IMG/VR virus record: IMGVR_UViG_3300032229_000417
Location: 1-33,049 of that record
DNA: 33,049 nt
Origin: a virus
Direction: 5' to 3' (one strand)
Shown: piece by piece, positions 1 to 7,244 of the stretch
How positions within the stretch are numbered: the stretch's first letter is position 1
Layout of the letters: each line of letters opens with the position of its first letter
Notes under the pieces: generated by a model
What the model saw: the letters and a program-made list of their open reading frames with translations, nothing else
Databases searched by the model: none
Told to the model about the DNA's origin: nothing
Position numbers and translations under genes: made by a program

Positions 1-579
1 AGCACCTGTTTCTCCATATAAATCAAGAACTTTAACAATTTCCGGATTCTGTCTCAGAATCTGAACTGACTCTAGACACCGATTGTACATCTCTGTGTCT
101 ATTACGTCTTTACTGCCTTTCTGTTTTAGAAAGTCAAAGTAGCTTACAGTTTGATCTGTAATCATTTTCTCAACCCTTTGCTCATCAGTCTTAAGCGACT
201 GGTGAAGATTGATTTCTTTCAAGATATCTAAGATGATATTATCAAATGATCTTAGTTCTTGGTCCAGAGAATTACTCTCTTGAGCATATTTAAATACTCT
301 ATCTACAACGAGTTTGGGATTATCACTAGGCAAAGATAAAGGAGAGACAACAAATTGCCTCTCGAAATTATCAGAATCTAGTAACAAACAGTGAATTACC
401 TTACCTTCAATAAGATAGCTATCTAGCTTTTCTTCTTTTTGTTGTAATACGTAATGTGAGTAAAAAAGCTTTGGTGAAAAAAGAAGCTTATTCAAGCCAC
501 TGTAACTAAAGTTAAATGGCTTTGAATAAAACTCCTCTTCCAAAGCAAGAACGTTAATGTCTTCTTTTCTTTGAATCAT
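1..579 (-). CDS. PD-(D/E)XK (RecE/DUF3799-like) nuclease, N-terminal part, cut by window edge
   Basis: I translated the reverse strand from the ATG at 579; the frame stays open to base 1, so only about the first 193 residues are present. A segment around residues 45-75 runs from KLFYSHYVLQ through EGKVIHCLLL to DNFERQFVV. It matches the N-terminal signature of RecE/DUF3799-type nucleases, in which a short helix is followed by a 'G-x-hydrophobic-H-x-LLL' segment. Such enzymes resect DNA ends to give single strands for annealing recombinases, which fits the Sak4, SSB and RuvC-like genes upstream in the same strand. The catalytic D/ExK residues would lie beyond the window and cannot be checked. 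The start overlaps the stop of the upstream gene (ATGA), so the two are translationally coupled. Family: fairly sure. Activity: inferred. Confidence 0.72.
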   Translation of the reverse strand, partial: MIQRKEDINVLALEEEFYSKPFNFSYSGLNKLLFSPKLFYSHYVLQQKEEKLDSYLIEGKVIHCLLLDSDNFERQFVVSPLSLPSDNPKLVVDRVFKYAQESNSLDQELRSFDNIILDILKEINLHQSLKTDEQRVEKMITDQTVSYFDFLKQKGSKDVIDTEMYNRCLESVQILRQNPEIVKVLDLYGETGA

Positions 580-1688
580 TCTGTTTTTGGTTGTGGTTCT
601 GGTTTTACTATTTCGATACCTTTAGATTGTATCCATTTATATCTATTAAGAAGATGATCAAACTCACTTGTAGCTCTTTTATGAACAATAGCTTTAATTT
701 CATCTGTGAGTTTGTTCACTGAATCTGCTTTATCTAAAATATGATCTAAACTTACGCGAGTTCTGTAATTAAAATCCATAAAATCTAAAAGACTTTTAAA
801 AGCTACACTCTGACAATACTTTACATATCTATGCCTACCAAAGTAATCTCCTAGAAGAATCAGCAAGTAATGCTGACTCTCTTCAAAATTACAATTAGCC
901 ATTAAAGTGAGACCTAGTTCAATATTACTAGGATCAGGGCTATTTAATAACTCATCAATAAATACATAGTTCTCATAGTCCATTTCTGAAGATCCCAAAA
1001 TAGATTGTAAAGCAGAATCTGTAATAACATTCTTACCCTTACTTTGTAACAAAGTATCATAAGCATGAGGATCAATAGTTTTTCCATTACTTTTAAGAGT
1101 ATTGCAAATACCTAATGCGCTTGCTATACTGTCAAACACACTACGACACCGATAACTAAAAGAAATGTACTCTATATCAGGACGAAGAGCATTTAATTTA
1201 TCAATGCTATTCTTTATTAATTCTTTATCATCAAGAAGTTTAATAATACTGTCATTAAATCTATAGATATTTTTACCAGAATGAGGATAGATATATAGTG
1301 CTTCCAATACTTCTTTTACAGTACTTCTAGAAAACATATATTCATACCAGTTATCATGAATATTATCCTTTAGTTCATTTTTAGAAATAACAACAGTGTC
1401 AGCTTTACTAGAATCTCTAATAACAGATAGGTTATACTTATCTTTTATTTCTCTTACTTTATATCTAGGAATACTGGCAGACTTACTAAAGAACATTTTA
1501 CCAAGAGAAGAAGGATTAATTTCAAAACCGCTACTTTTTACAGCAAGATCCTCAAATATTGTCTGTTGTAATATATTACAATTTACTGTACCAAAATATA
1601 CATATTTCCAAGAATGTTCTTGGGTAACAAGCACTGAATCACCCATAAGAAGTTCACAGTGCAGATATTTACTTAAATTAAAATCCAT
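576..1688 (-). CDS. conserved phage protein with C-terminal HEAT-like segment
   Basis: A 370-residue soluble protein of unknown function. It lies directly downstream of the MoxR-type ATPase (2-nt gap) and upstream of the PD-(D/E)XK nuclease (ATGA overlap), so it belongs to the same transcript. The N-terminal half (about residues 65-105) has a segment with 'IPRYKVREI' and 'DSSKADTVVIS', a pattern I associate with hypothetical proteins of Bacteroidetes phages. Around residues 245-285, LLNSPDPSNIELGL and the helices after it resemble residues 20-50 of the protein encoded at 8551-9150, on the other side of the ATPase/peptidase pair. This looks like a shared helical-repeat module. No catalytic motif, signal peptide or membrane segment is visible. 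The gene is clearly real; its role is unknown, though position suggests a partner of the ATPase complex. Confidence 0.85.
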   Translation of the reverse strand: MDFNLSKYLHCELLMGDSVLVTQEHSWKYVYFGTVNCNILQQTIFEDLAVKSSGFEINPSSLGKMFFSKSASIPRYKVREIKDKYNLSVIRDSSKADTVVISKNELKDNIHDNWYEYMFSRSTVKEVLEALYIYPHSGKNIYRFNDSIIKLLDDKELIKNSIDKLNALRPDIEYISFSYRCRSVFDSIASALGICNTLKSNGKTIDPHAYDTLLQSKGKNVITDSALQSILGSSEMDYENYVFIDELLNSPDPSNIELGLTLMANCNFEESQHYLLILLGDYFGRHRYVKYCQSVAFKSLLDFMDFNYRTRVSLDHILDKADSVNKLTDEIKAIVHKRATSEFDHLLNRYKWIQSKGIEIVKPEPQPKTE

Positions 1689-1690
1689 AA

Positions 1691-2449
1691 TTATTTTACT
1701 GCTAGTTTAACAATGTCTTTATCAAGCAACATCTTCTGGAACTTACTTTTGTTACCAGAGATAATATTCTTGATCATGAAATAGTGTAGGTCAAGAGCAA
1801 AGAGTTCTTCAGATTTGATAATATCTTTAATCCTGTCCATGATTTTATCAGTAACAGGGTTTGATTCTGCATATACTATACTATAATTACTAATACGAGT
1901 TGCCATTAGACTAGCAATGTCAGCTCTGTAATGAGTTCCCTCATACATAGAAGCTTTTAGTTTAGCCTCAATAGTATTCCAGTCAGCTCCAGTAAGGATT
2001 TCTTTAGGAGATACCATAGCATCTAGTCTGTTATTGATAAAGGTAGTAAATAGAGTACTGAACTCAGTGCCTACACTACCTTCACCAATCATCTGAATCA
2101 ATGGTAACTGATCCTCAAACACTTTGATAGAACTGATAGAGTTAAAGAATGTAGTAATACTACGAGGATTAATATCACCTTTAACCAACTCAGGGTGCAT
2201 CAACAAGAAGTTTATGCAACGAGAGTCAACACTATTCTGTTCTGCCCACTTTGCCCAACAGTCGATATCAAACTTCAAATGAGCTGTGATAAAACGAGTT
2301 CTCTGAGCTGTGTCAATAGAATTAACCAAGTACTCACCGTTATCAGGATTAGAAGTCAAGATAACGTGCCAGTCTTTTGGTAGCTTCCATGAGATATACT
2401 CTTGTCTGTCAATAATTTCCATAACCGCCTGTACAAATCTTAGGTCTGC
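1691..2449 (-). CDS. MoxR-type AAA+ ATPase, exon 3 of 3 (spliced CDS 5073-5209 + 3702-3987 + 1691-2449)
   Basis: This is the last and largest exon of a gene interrupted by two group I introns. Joining 137 + 286 + 759 nt gives exactly 1182 nt, a 393-aa protein with no internal stop. Residues in the spliced protein: Walker A GEAGLGKT at 42-49, Walker B region ILILDD at 133-138, sensor 1 ILTSNP at 171-176, and an arginine-finger-like 'DTAQRTRF' at 187-194. The order and spacing match MoxR-type AAA+ ATPases, which form hexamers and typically work with VWA-domain proteins in maturation of other complexes. The gene directly upstream encodes such a VWA protein. The exon frame could be misread as starting at TTG 2452, which is actually the last three intron bases plus nothing of the exon; the exon begins with GCA at 2449. 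The C-terminal ~200 residues are helical lid and an unassigned domain. Confidence 0.88.
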   Translation of the reverse strand, partial: ADLRFVQAVMEIIDRQEYISWKLPKDWHVILTSNPDNGEYLVNSIDTAQRTRFITAHLKFDIDCWAKWAEQNSVDSRCINFLLMHPELVKGDINPRSITTFFNSISSIKVFEDQLPLIQMIGEGSVGTEFSTLFTTFINNRLDAMVSPKEILTGADWNTIEAKLKASMYEGTHYRADIASLMATRISNYSIVYAESNPVTDKIMDRIKDIIKSEELFALDLHYFMIKNIISGNKSKFQKMLLDKDIVKLAVK

Positions 2450-3701
2450 CAATTTGTTATCTCTAAGGCTCTTTATCCTTAGATTCTATATGTTACCATA
2501 TAGTTCAGACTATATCATCACCAGTATTAAAAAACCAATCCTTATTTAAAGTAATTTTAAATGACGTTGATTCTATACCGGGCAGGGCACTCGTGTTAGC
2601 ATTACTATCCCCAACATTACTTGGTGGGATTCGGCTATTAGTCGTTGAACCTTCAAGAATGTTACCATTCAAGCTTGGCTGCTGATTGTCCTCACAAAAT
2701 GTGATAAGATTTTCCAGCAATTCACCCTGTTTTAAACGCGCATCAGACCAGATGCTTTCTTTATAACTTTTTCTTTCTCTTCTAATAACTCTTGTTATAC
2801 CTAAAATGCTAATATTTAATACCTGAGCAGCTTCTTTAGCACTGTTCCATATTATTTTTTTACCATCTGGTTTTTCTTGCAATACTGGAAAATTTCTTGT
2901 TCCTGTATACATAAGAGTATTGATATCTCCATATCCAAATATATATTTATCTTTTACGGCAAAGTTAGTATTACCAGCAGCTGATGAAATTGAAGCACAA
3001 AGTGATTCTAAATTTTCATTTTCTTCAAGTAAGTATTTTGCTGCTAATACAATAGAATCAAATACTTTTAATTTTTGACCTAGTTTAGTAAACATAGTAA
3101 CTTCTTTAATTTTAGCTTTACTACTATTATTTACATAATTTAGTTTTTCAACTTTAGTATATGACCATATATAGCCTCTAGAAGATTTATGTATGCCATT
3201 TTTTCTGCAGCAAGATGCAATAATAGAAGAATTAATATTAAGAATTCTACCTGCTTCACTTACTGATGGAAAATAACCTATATAATTACCTTCTAAATCA
3301 TATTGATAAACTATTTTAGATTGGGTTTTAGAGTTTGTTTGAGTTACAGGATCCATCTTAGAATTCATATCTGGAGAAAGTTTTTCTATCCAGTTTTTTT
3401 CTAAATGTAATCTCTGTGACTCTTCACATTTTTCTAATAAACAATAACTACAACTGCTAATACCATACTTATCAAATCTATTTTGCATGTATCTATTTTC
3501 ATGCTTACCTTTTTTGAGTTTTCTGATATGTGCTTGCAATCTTTGTTTAACAGAGATAGAACTTCCAACATACATATGATTATCTATTTTAATAAGATAG
3601 ATACCAGATATATTAAGTTCTTTATGTATTGAAGATTTAAAAGTTTTCATCCAACAAAAGTAGGATGTTTTATTTTAGAAAACAAATTATTTTTTTATTT
3701 T
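2450..3701 (-). ncRNA. group I intron 2 of the MoxR-type ATPase gene (1252 nt)
   Basis: Core elements on the minus strand, in order: P (AATTGCTGGAAA) near 2711-2727, Q (AATCAGCAGCCAAG) near 2674-2688, R (GTTCAACGACTA) at 2639-2650, and S (GATATAGTC) near 2508-2519. The exon before ends in CGT (terminal U) and the intron ends in G at 2450, as expected for group I splicing. Joining gives DDWTR|ADLRF, so the insertion lies three residues after the Walker B acidic pair. A 16-nt stretch near the 3' end (2465-2480) is identical to 4002-4017 in intron 1, and both are preceded by a short CTATA.../...TATAG hairpin. These two introns are therefore close relatives. Boundaries are inferred from frame and motif logic. 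Confidence 0.88.
2505..3650 (-). CDS. GIY-YIG homing endonuclease in ATPase intron 2
   Basis: A 381-residue intron-encoded endonuclease. GIY-YIG core: SGIYLI near residue 15 and MYVGSS near residue 28, followed by a Arg/His-rich helix and a Glu in HLEKNWIEKL near 85. At least two NUMOD1-like DNA-binding repeats follow: 'YQYDLEGNYIGYFPSVSEA' near 117-135, and a second around 270-300 (KKIIWNSAKEAAQVLN). This arrangement is typical of intron homing enzymes, which cut intronless alleles to spread the intron. The start lies about 50 nt into the intron. The C-terminal ~70 residues are encoded by the ribozyme core itself: Q gives NQQPS, R gives EGSTT, S gives DDIV, then stop. These are probably a translated by-product rather than a functional domain. 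Confidence 0.9.
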   Translation of the reverse strand: MKTFKSSIHKELNISGIYLIKIDNHMYVGSSISVKQRLQAHIRKLKKGKHENRYMQNRFDKYGISSCSYCLLEKCEESQRLHLEKNWIEKLSPDMNSKMDPVTQTNSKTQSKIVYQYDLEGNYIGYFPSVSEAGRILNINSSIIASCCRKNGIHKSSRGYIWSYTKVEKLNYVNNSSKAKIKEVTMFTKLGQKLKVFDSIVLAAKYLLEENENLESLCASISSAAGNTNFAVKDKYIFGYGDINTLMYTGTRNFPVLQEKPDGKKIIWNSAKEAAQVLNISILGITRVIRRERKSYKESIWSDARLKQGELLENLITFCEDNQQPSLNGNILEGSTTNSRIPPSNVGDSNANTSALPGIESTSFKITLNKDWFFNTGDDIV

Positions 3702-3987
3702 ACGCGTCCAGTCATCCAAAATAAGGATACCACCTTGACCTTTACCTTGAACCCATTCAGGAGCAGCATGAGTCATTCTCTTTTCACCGGTTGGTTTGTA
3801 ACCACTAGTGATATACATAGGCATGGTAGACTCGGTAACCCACTTAGTGATGTCAGCCTTAATCATCTCATGCTCTTTCATTGGAAAACCTACAAGGTCA
3901 CCTATCTCCTCTAGCTGACTCAAGTTCAGCTTAATACACTGTAGATCTAACTCTTCTGCAACTTGCAAAATAGCACTGGTCTTTCCA
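3702..3987 (-). CDS. MoxR-type AAA+ ATPase, exon 2 of 3
   Basis: Middle exon of 286 nt, encoding residues 46-141 of the spliced ATPase. It begins with TGGAAAGACC, which completes the Walker A codon started in exon 1 and supplies GKTS. It ends with the Walker B strand ILILDDWTR. Read on its own, the frame runs through both flanking introns and would give a false 115-aa protein starting in the intron (ATG 4034) and ending at 3687. The exon limits were placed so that the preceding intron ends in G (3988) and the exon's own last base is U (3702). The full gene is described at 1691-2449. Confidence 0.88.
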
Positions 3988-5072
3988 CATTTTGTTATCA
4001 CAAGGCTCTTTATCCTTGTTTCTATAGCTTTCACTATAGTTCAGACTATATCTTCACCAATTACTTGGTGTTGGGCACTCTTGGGTATATTATATTCTAT
4101 TTACATAGTTTCAATACCTAGTCGTTGAACCTTTCCAGATCATTTAGATCTAGACTTGGCTGCTGATTATCCATTAGGACATCTTTGTTATTTTTAAGCA
4201 TTCACACTTACCGTTTCCAGTTATGTTTTAGCTAACAAAGCTTTAGGAACTCCCAGCAATTCACCCAATTTTTACCCTGGACCTGGGTTAAATGAATATC
4301 TTAAACCATCATAGTAATTACCTTTTTTAATTCTTATTGACATTGCCGAATGACTTATACATATATATTTACATAAGTCATTAATACTTTGCCATTCTTT
4401 AACTAAAATATTGTTTTGATCAAATACATAAACTATTTTATTTCCTTTATATGTAACAAGGGATTTTTCTAATTTACTTTTCTTTTCATAACACCATCTA
4501 TAGTTTCCACAAGAAAAACCTTTTCCTAAAGCAATTTTTGAAACTTTACCTTTTGGTAAGTTTAATTGTTTTTCTGCTTCAGCACAAGATTCATAAGATT
4601 TAAGATAAAAACCATTTATATTATATTGGTGAACAGTTTTAGAAATAGAATTCTTTATTCTTTTACAAGCATAAGCTTCTTTTAAAGTTGCAGAAATCTT
4701 AAGTAATGTTTCATTACTATGGACAATTGCAACAGGATTTTGAATAAAGTTTAAATCTGGAGACATAGACTCTATATAGTAGGATTCTGTTTTAATTAAA
4801 ACATCTCTACTACATTCTTCTATAACTTCAAATTTAAAGCTATCACCGCCATATTTATTAAAAACATTTTGTATATATTTATTTGCATGTTTGTTTTTTA
4901 GCAAATCGGATATATGTCTTTTTAATCTATAATAAATATTAATACTGCTACCAATATAACTGTGCTCATTACAAGTAAGTTTGTAAATGCCACATTTTTG
5001 ATTTAAGTCTTTGTGTAAACACTCTGAAATTAATTTCTTCATGTTACAAATATACTCATTTATTTTGAATTA
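3988..5072 (-). ncRNA. group I intron 1 of the MoxR-type ATPase gene, inside Walker A (1085 nt)
   Basis: Core elements on the minus strand: P (AATTGCTGGGAG) near 4250-4266, Q (AATCAGCAGCCAAG) at about 4155-4169, R (GTTCAACGACTA) at 4119-4130, and S (AAGATATAGTC) at 4044-4054. The upstream exon ends GGGCT and the intron ends ...AAAATG. Joining gives GGG CTT GGA AAG = G-L-G-K and restores the P-loop GEAGLGKT. Unspliced RNA would stop four codons into the intron (LNSK, then TAA). The endonuclease frame sits 5' of P, as in intron 2. About 200 nt between the endonuclease stop (4272) and R hold P, Q and the P3-P7 core and nothing else. Confidence 0.9.
4272..5042 (-). CDS. GIY-YIG homing endonuclease in ATPase intron 1
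   Basis: A 256-residue protein with KCGIYKL near residue 17, HSYIGSS near 29, an Arg/His helix, and a Glu in LIKTESYYIES near 87 as the expected metal ligand. Two NUMOD1-like repeats follow: TVHQYNINGFYLKSYES near 137, and KIVYVFDQNNILVKEWQS near 205. It is related to the protein in intron 2 but shorter, because it stops before the P element instead of reading through the ribozyme core. ATG 5042 lies 30 nt inside the intron, so the endonuclease can be translated only from unspliced precursor or excised intron. A role as homing endonuclease for this P-loop insertion site is inferred from family and position. Confidence 0.9.
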   Translation of the reverse strand: MKKLISECLHKDLNQKCGIYKLTCNEHSYIGSSINIYYRLKRHISDLLKNKHANKYIQNVFNKYGGDSFKFEVIEECSRDVLIKTESYYIESMSPDLNFIQNPVAIVHSNETLLKISATLKEAYACKRIKNSISKTVHQYNINGFYLKSYESCAEAEKQLNLPKGKVSKIALGKGFSCGNYRWCYEKKSKLEKSLVTYKGNKIVYVFDQNNILVKEWQSINDLCKYICISHSAMSIRIKKGNYYDGLRYSFNPGPG

Positions 5073-5209
5073 AGCCCAGCTTCACCTTCGATATTTATAG
5101 CAACAGGATTTTTACCATTTTCTTGGAGATAACGGTTGTTTCCTACAATGTGTTTTACAAAATCTTTGAGTTCTGTAGTGTTCAATACTACTTGCTTAAT
5201 TTTTGACAT
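5073..5209 (-). CDS. MoxR-type AAA+ ATPase, exon 1 of 3
   Basis: First exon, too short to be noticed on its own: 137 nt from ATG 5209, encoding MSKIKQVVLN through NIEGEAG plus two bases of the next codon. ATG 5209 follows the stop of the upstream VWA gene (5211-5213) by one base, indicating translational coupling. The exon ends with U 5073, in the fifth codon of Walker A. Left unspliced, the frame continues L-N-S-K and stops. The start was chosen because no other in-frame ATG exists, and because a 40-residue lead before the P-loop is normal for MoxR-type ATPases. Confidence 0.87.
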
Positions 5210-5210
5210 C

Positions 5211-6089
5211 TTAATTTAATTTGATAATTTGACCTGGTAATTTGTTATTGATTTCTGATTGGGAACTTAGTACCCATAGTATGTGCCCTTTTGGTTTAGC
5301 AGGAGCAGGAGCTTCTCCATCTGTGAAATAAATAAGACATGTATACTTGTTCTGATTAGCGTCATAATACTCTATGACCGGTTCAAAGGAAGTACCACCT
5401 CTACCGTGTAATTCAATCTTATTACTTTGTTTATAAGGTCGAATATCACTAATTGCAGTATCACACTGCACTACGGTAATGTCAGACCCTGTTTTATGCA
5501 TATGATGTATCTCAGAGAAAAACTCTTTTAGTTCATCTGTTTTTACAGAACCTGATGTATCTACAGCAACTAAGATATGTTTCTTTTGTTTAATCTTAAG
5601 ACCGGGATTATCCTCAAATCTCTTGTTAAACTTTCTTCTTAGTTTCTTGGTATAAACCTTTACAGATCTACCTACAAATCTTCTGATATAACCACGCCAA
5701 TCAAACTTAGGTTGTTCAAAGGCAGTGAAGTTATCAATCAGTTCTTTAATCTCTCCGGGAATCTTACCCCTAGATTTAGTTACTTCACGAGCGAGCTCTC
5801 TCATTTGATACTCCATCTGAGTTTTCATCAGACGTTTCTCAGCTTCACCCATTTTTTCAAACTCTTCCCAGTCATGATTAGGGTTATTAAGTCCATCCTC
5901 AGATTGAGATTGTCCTTGACCCATAGCACTCATAAGATTTTGTAGAGTCTGATTATTCTGGTTTTGAGTCAGAATATCATAGTAAACTCTGGTACCAGCT
6001 CTTACAGGAAGTACAATACCCGGGAAAGAGTCTAGTTTTAAAGCACCTTCTGGTAAAAACTCATCTTCTATATACTGATTGATCTCTAA
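5211..6089 (-). CDS. DUF2201-type metallopeptidase/VWA protein, exon 3 of 3 (spliced CDS 8343-8570 + 7173-7244 + 5211-6089)
   Basis: Last exon of a second intron-split gene. Exons of 228 + 72 + 879 nt give 1179 nt and a 392-aa protein. The N-terminal domain (residues ~1-125) matches the putative metallopeptidase domain found in DUF2201 proteins: IINPEFWDSL, then KHELNHLAFFH with a full HExxH zinc motif at 73-77, then NIAADLEINQYI. A charged linker (about 145-265) leads to a VWA-like domain with MIDAS residues: DTSGS at 277-281, a GGTSF threonine near 333, and TDGE near 357. Proteins of this class pair with MoxR-type ATPases, and here the ATPase follows directly (1-nt gap). Metal-dependent binding or proteolysis is predicted from the motifs; the target is unknown. 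An apparent ATG start at 6092 is an intron/exon junction artefact. Confidence 0.88.
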   Translation of the reverse strand, partial: LEINQYIEDEFLPEGALKLDSFPGIVLPVRAGTRVYYDILTQNQNNQTLQNLMSAMGQGQSQSEDGLNNPNHDWEEFEKMGEAEKRLMKTQMEYQMRELAREVTKSRGKIPGEIKELIDNFTAFEQPKFDWRGYIRRFVGRSVKVYTKKLRRKFNKRFEDNPGLKIKQKKHILVAVDTSGSVKTDELKEFFSEIHHMHKTGSDITVVQCDTAISDIRPYKQSNKIELHGRGGTSFEPVIEYYDANQNKYTCLIYFTDGEAPAPAKPKGHILWVLSSQSEINNKLPGQIIKLN

Positions 6090-7172
6090 CATTATGTTAA
6101 CTACAAGTTTCCCTGTAGATCAGACTATCCCTTCATCCTTATTAGGATGGCTTATTATAGTCGTTGAACCTCTTTCTTTAAAATAGTTTTCAAACTTATC
6201 TTTCTTTCTAGTCAAGTATAGAGTAGCATCTTTATAAATGAATTCATAAAAAGCTTTTACTTTATTTGTCCCAGATATAGATAAGTACCAAACATTACCT
6301 TCTTTTCTTTTATCCTTTTTAACTTTACTACAATCTAAGTATTTGTTATACTCCGACAAAAATTCTTTTGTACCGCATATACCAATACCTATATTTTTGT
6401 AAATAGTATTTGTTTTATTATAGTTTTTAGGATGAAGAATAAATACAGAACCATCCCCATCAAAATAGCCTCTCATAAAATGATTAACTAGATTATGTGG
6501 AAGATTTGGAAATTTTAAAACTAATGACTTTCTTGGAATACAACCATGATAAACTAAATCATTAAACATAGTTTTACTAGTAAGATGTATAACATGTACT
6601 TCATTATAAGTTTTAGTTATAAAGTCTCCGTCTAAAGATTTTATAAATTTATCTATAACTTCTTTGTCTTTAACAGCTAAAGATATGACTTTTTGACCTG
6701 TAAGTTTTTCTTGAACACAACCATCTGCGTACAAAAAACCTAGCCAATAAGCTTTACCTTCTGTATCTATACTATTAAAGAAATTTTGATTATAGGATCT
6801 TCTATAAGAACCTCCGGGTCTCTTGGTAATATTTTGTTCTGCAATCTTTTTATTAATAAAAGACTCAGAACAGTTAAAGGTTGTTGCAATTTTACTACAA
6901 CTTAAACCTTGATTATACATAAGTATAATATCTTCAATTGGTAATACTAGTTTTTTCATATACTAATATACTAATTAATCTCTATTATACCAAAACTATT
7001 TAAGAAATTTGGCTGCGGATTATCCAATCCTAATCTTTTTTACCGTACCTGATTAATTACTTCAGCCACATAAGTATTACTACATATGCTTGGTAGATTA
7101 GGCTCTAAGGAACTTCCCGTCAATTTAAAGCTTTCATATTGTACATTACTGTACAACGAGACTTAGTTACAA
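6090..7172 (-). ncRNA. group I intron 2 of the metallopeptidase/VWA gene (1083 nt)
   Basis: Core elements on the minus strand: P (AAATTGACGGGAAG) near 7111-7126, Q (AATCCGCAGCC) near 7011-7021, R (GTTCAACGACTA) at 6158-6169, and S (AAGGGATAGTC) near 6122-6132. The exon before ends GCAGAT and the intron ends AACATAATG. Joining gives NIAAD|LEINQY. The stretch 7011-7126 is clearly homologous to 8190-8305 in the sister intron, and the 3' ends of both share GTTAACATAATG. The two introns in this gene are therefore related copies, separated by an exon of only 72 nt. Bases 6960-7172, outside any coding frame, are accounted for by P, Q and the P3-P6 region. Confidence 0.88.
6120..6959 (-). CDS. LAGLIDADG homing endonuclease in VWA-gene intron 2
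   Basis: A 279-residue protein. An N-terminal helix-turn-helix (residues ~8-40, 'MYNQGLSCSKIATTFNCSES') precedes two LAGLIDADG-type helices: AYWLGFLYADG near residue 75 and MRGYFDGDGSV near 165, each with the acidic residue needed for cleavage. This is the single-chain two-motif form with an added HTH, known from phage introns and inteins. The last ~20 residues are encoded by the ribozyme R element (ERGSTT) and S element (EGIV), so the stop sits in S. It resembles the protein at 7298-8131 throughout, which implies duplication of the whole intron. Confidence 0.9.
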   Translation of the reverse strand: MKKLVLPIEDIILMYNQGLSCSKIATTFNCSESFINKKIAEQNITKRPGGSYRRSYNQNFFNSIDTEGKAYWLGFLYADGCVQEKLTGQKVISLAVKDKEVIDKFIKSLDGDFITKTYNEVHVIHLTSKTMFNDLVYHGCIPRKSLVLKFPNLPHNLVNHFMRGYFDGDGSVFILHPKNYNKTNTIYKNIGIGICGTKEFLSEYNKYLDCSKVKKDKRKEGNVWYLSISGTNKVKAFYEFIYKDATLYLTRKKDKFENYFKERGSTTIISHPNKDEGIV

Positions 7173-7244
7173 ATCTGCAGCAATATTAAAGAGTTCATGA
7201 TTATCAAAGCTATCCTGCATCAGTGGATGAAAGAATGCTAGATG
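7173..7244 (-). CDS. metallopeptidase/VWA gene, exon 2 of 3 (24-codon micro-exon)
   Basis: Exactly 72 nt between two group I introns. It encodes HLAFFHPLMQ, then DSFDNHELFN, then IAAD. It supplies the second zinc-ligand histidine of HELN|H and the start of the conserved NIAADLEINQY segment. It has no start or stop of its own and would be missed by ordinary gene calling. Frame and content fit only if both flanking introns are removed. The full gene is described at 5211-6089. Confidence 0.85.

Noticed and set aside
3687-4034. Stand-alone 115-aa ATPase-like protein
   Set aside because: Its first residues and last residues are intron-encoded; only 3702-3987 is exon, and the rest joins to 5073-5209 and 1691-2449 in frame.
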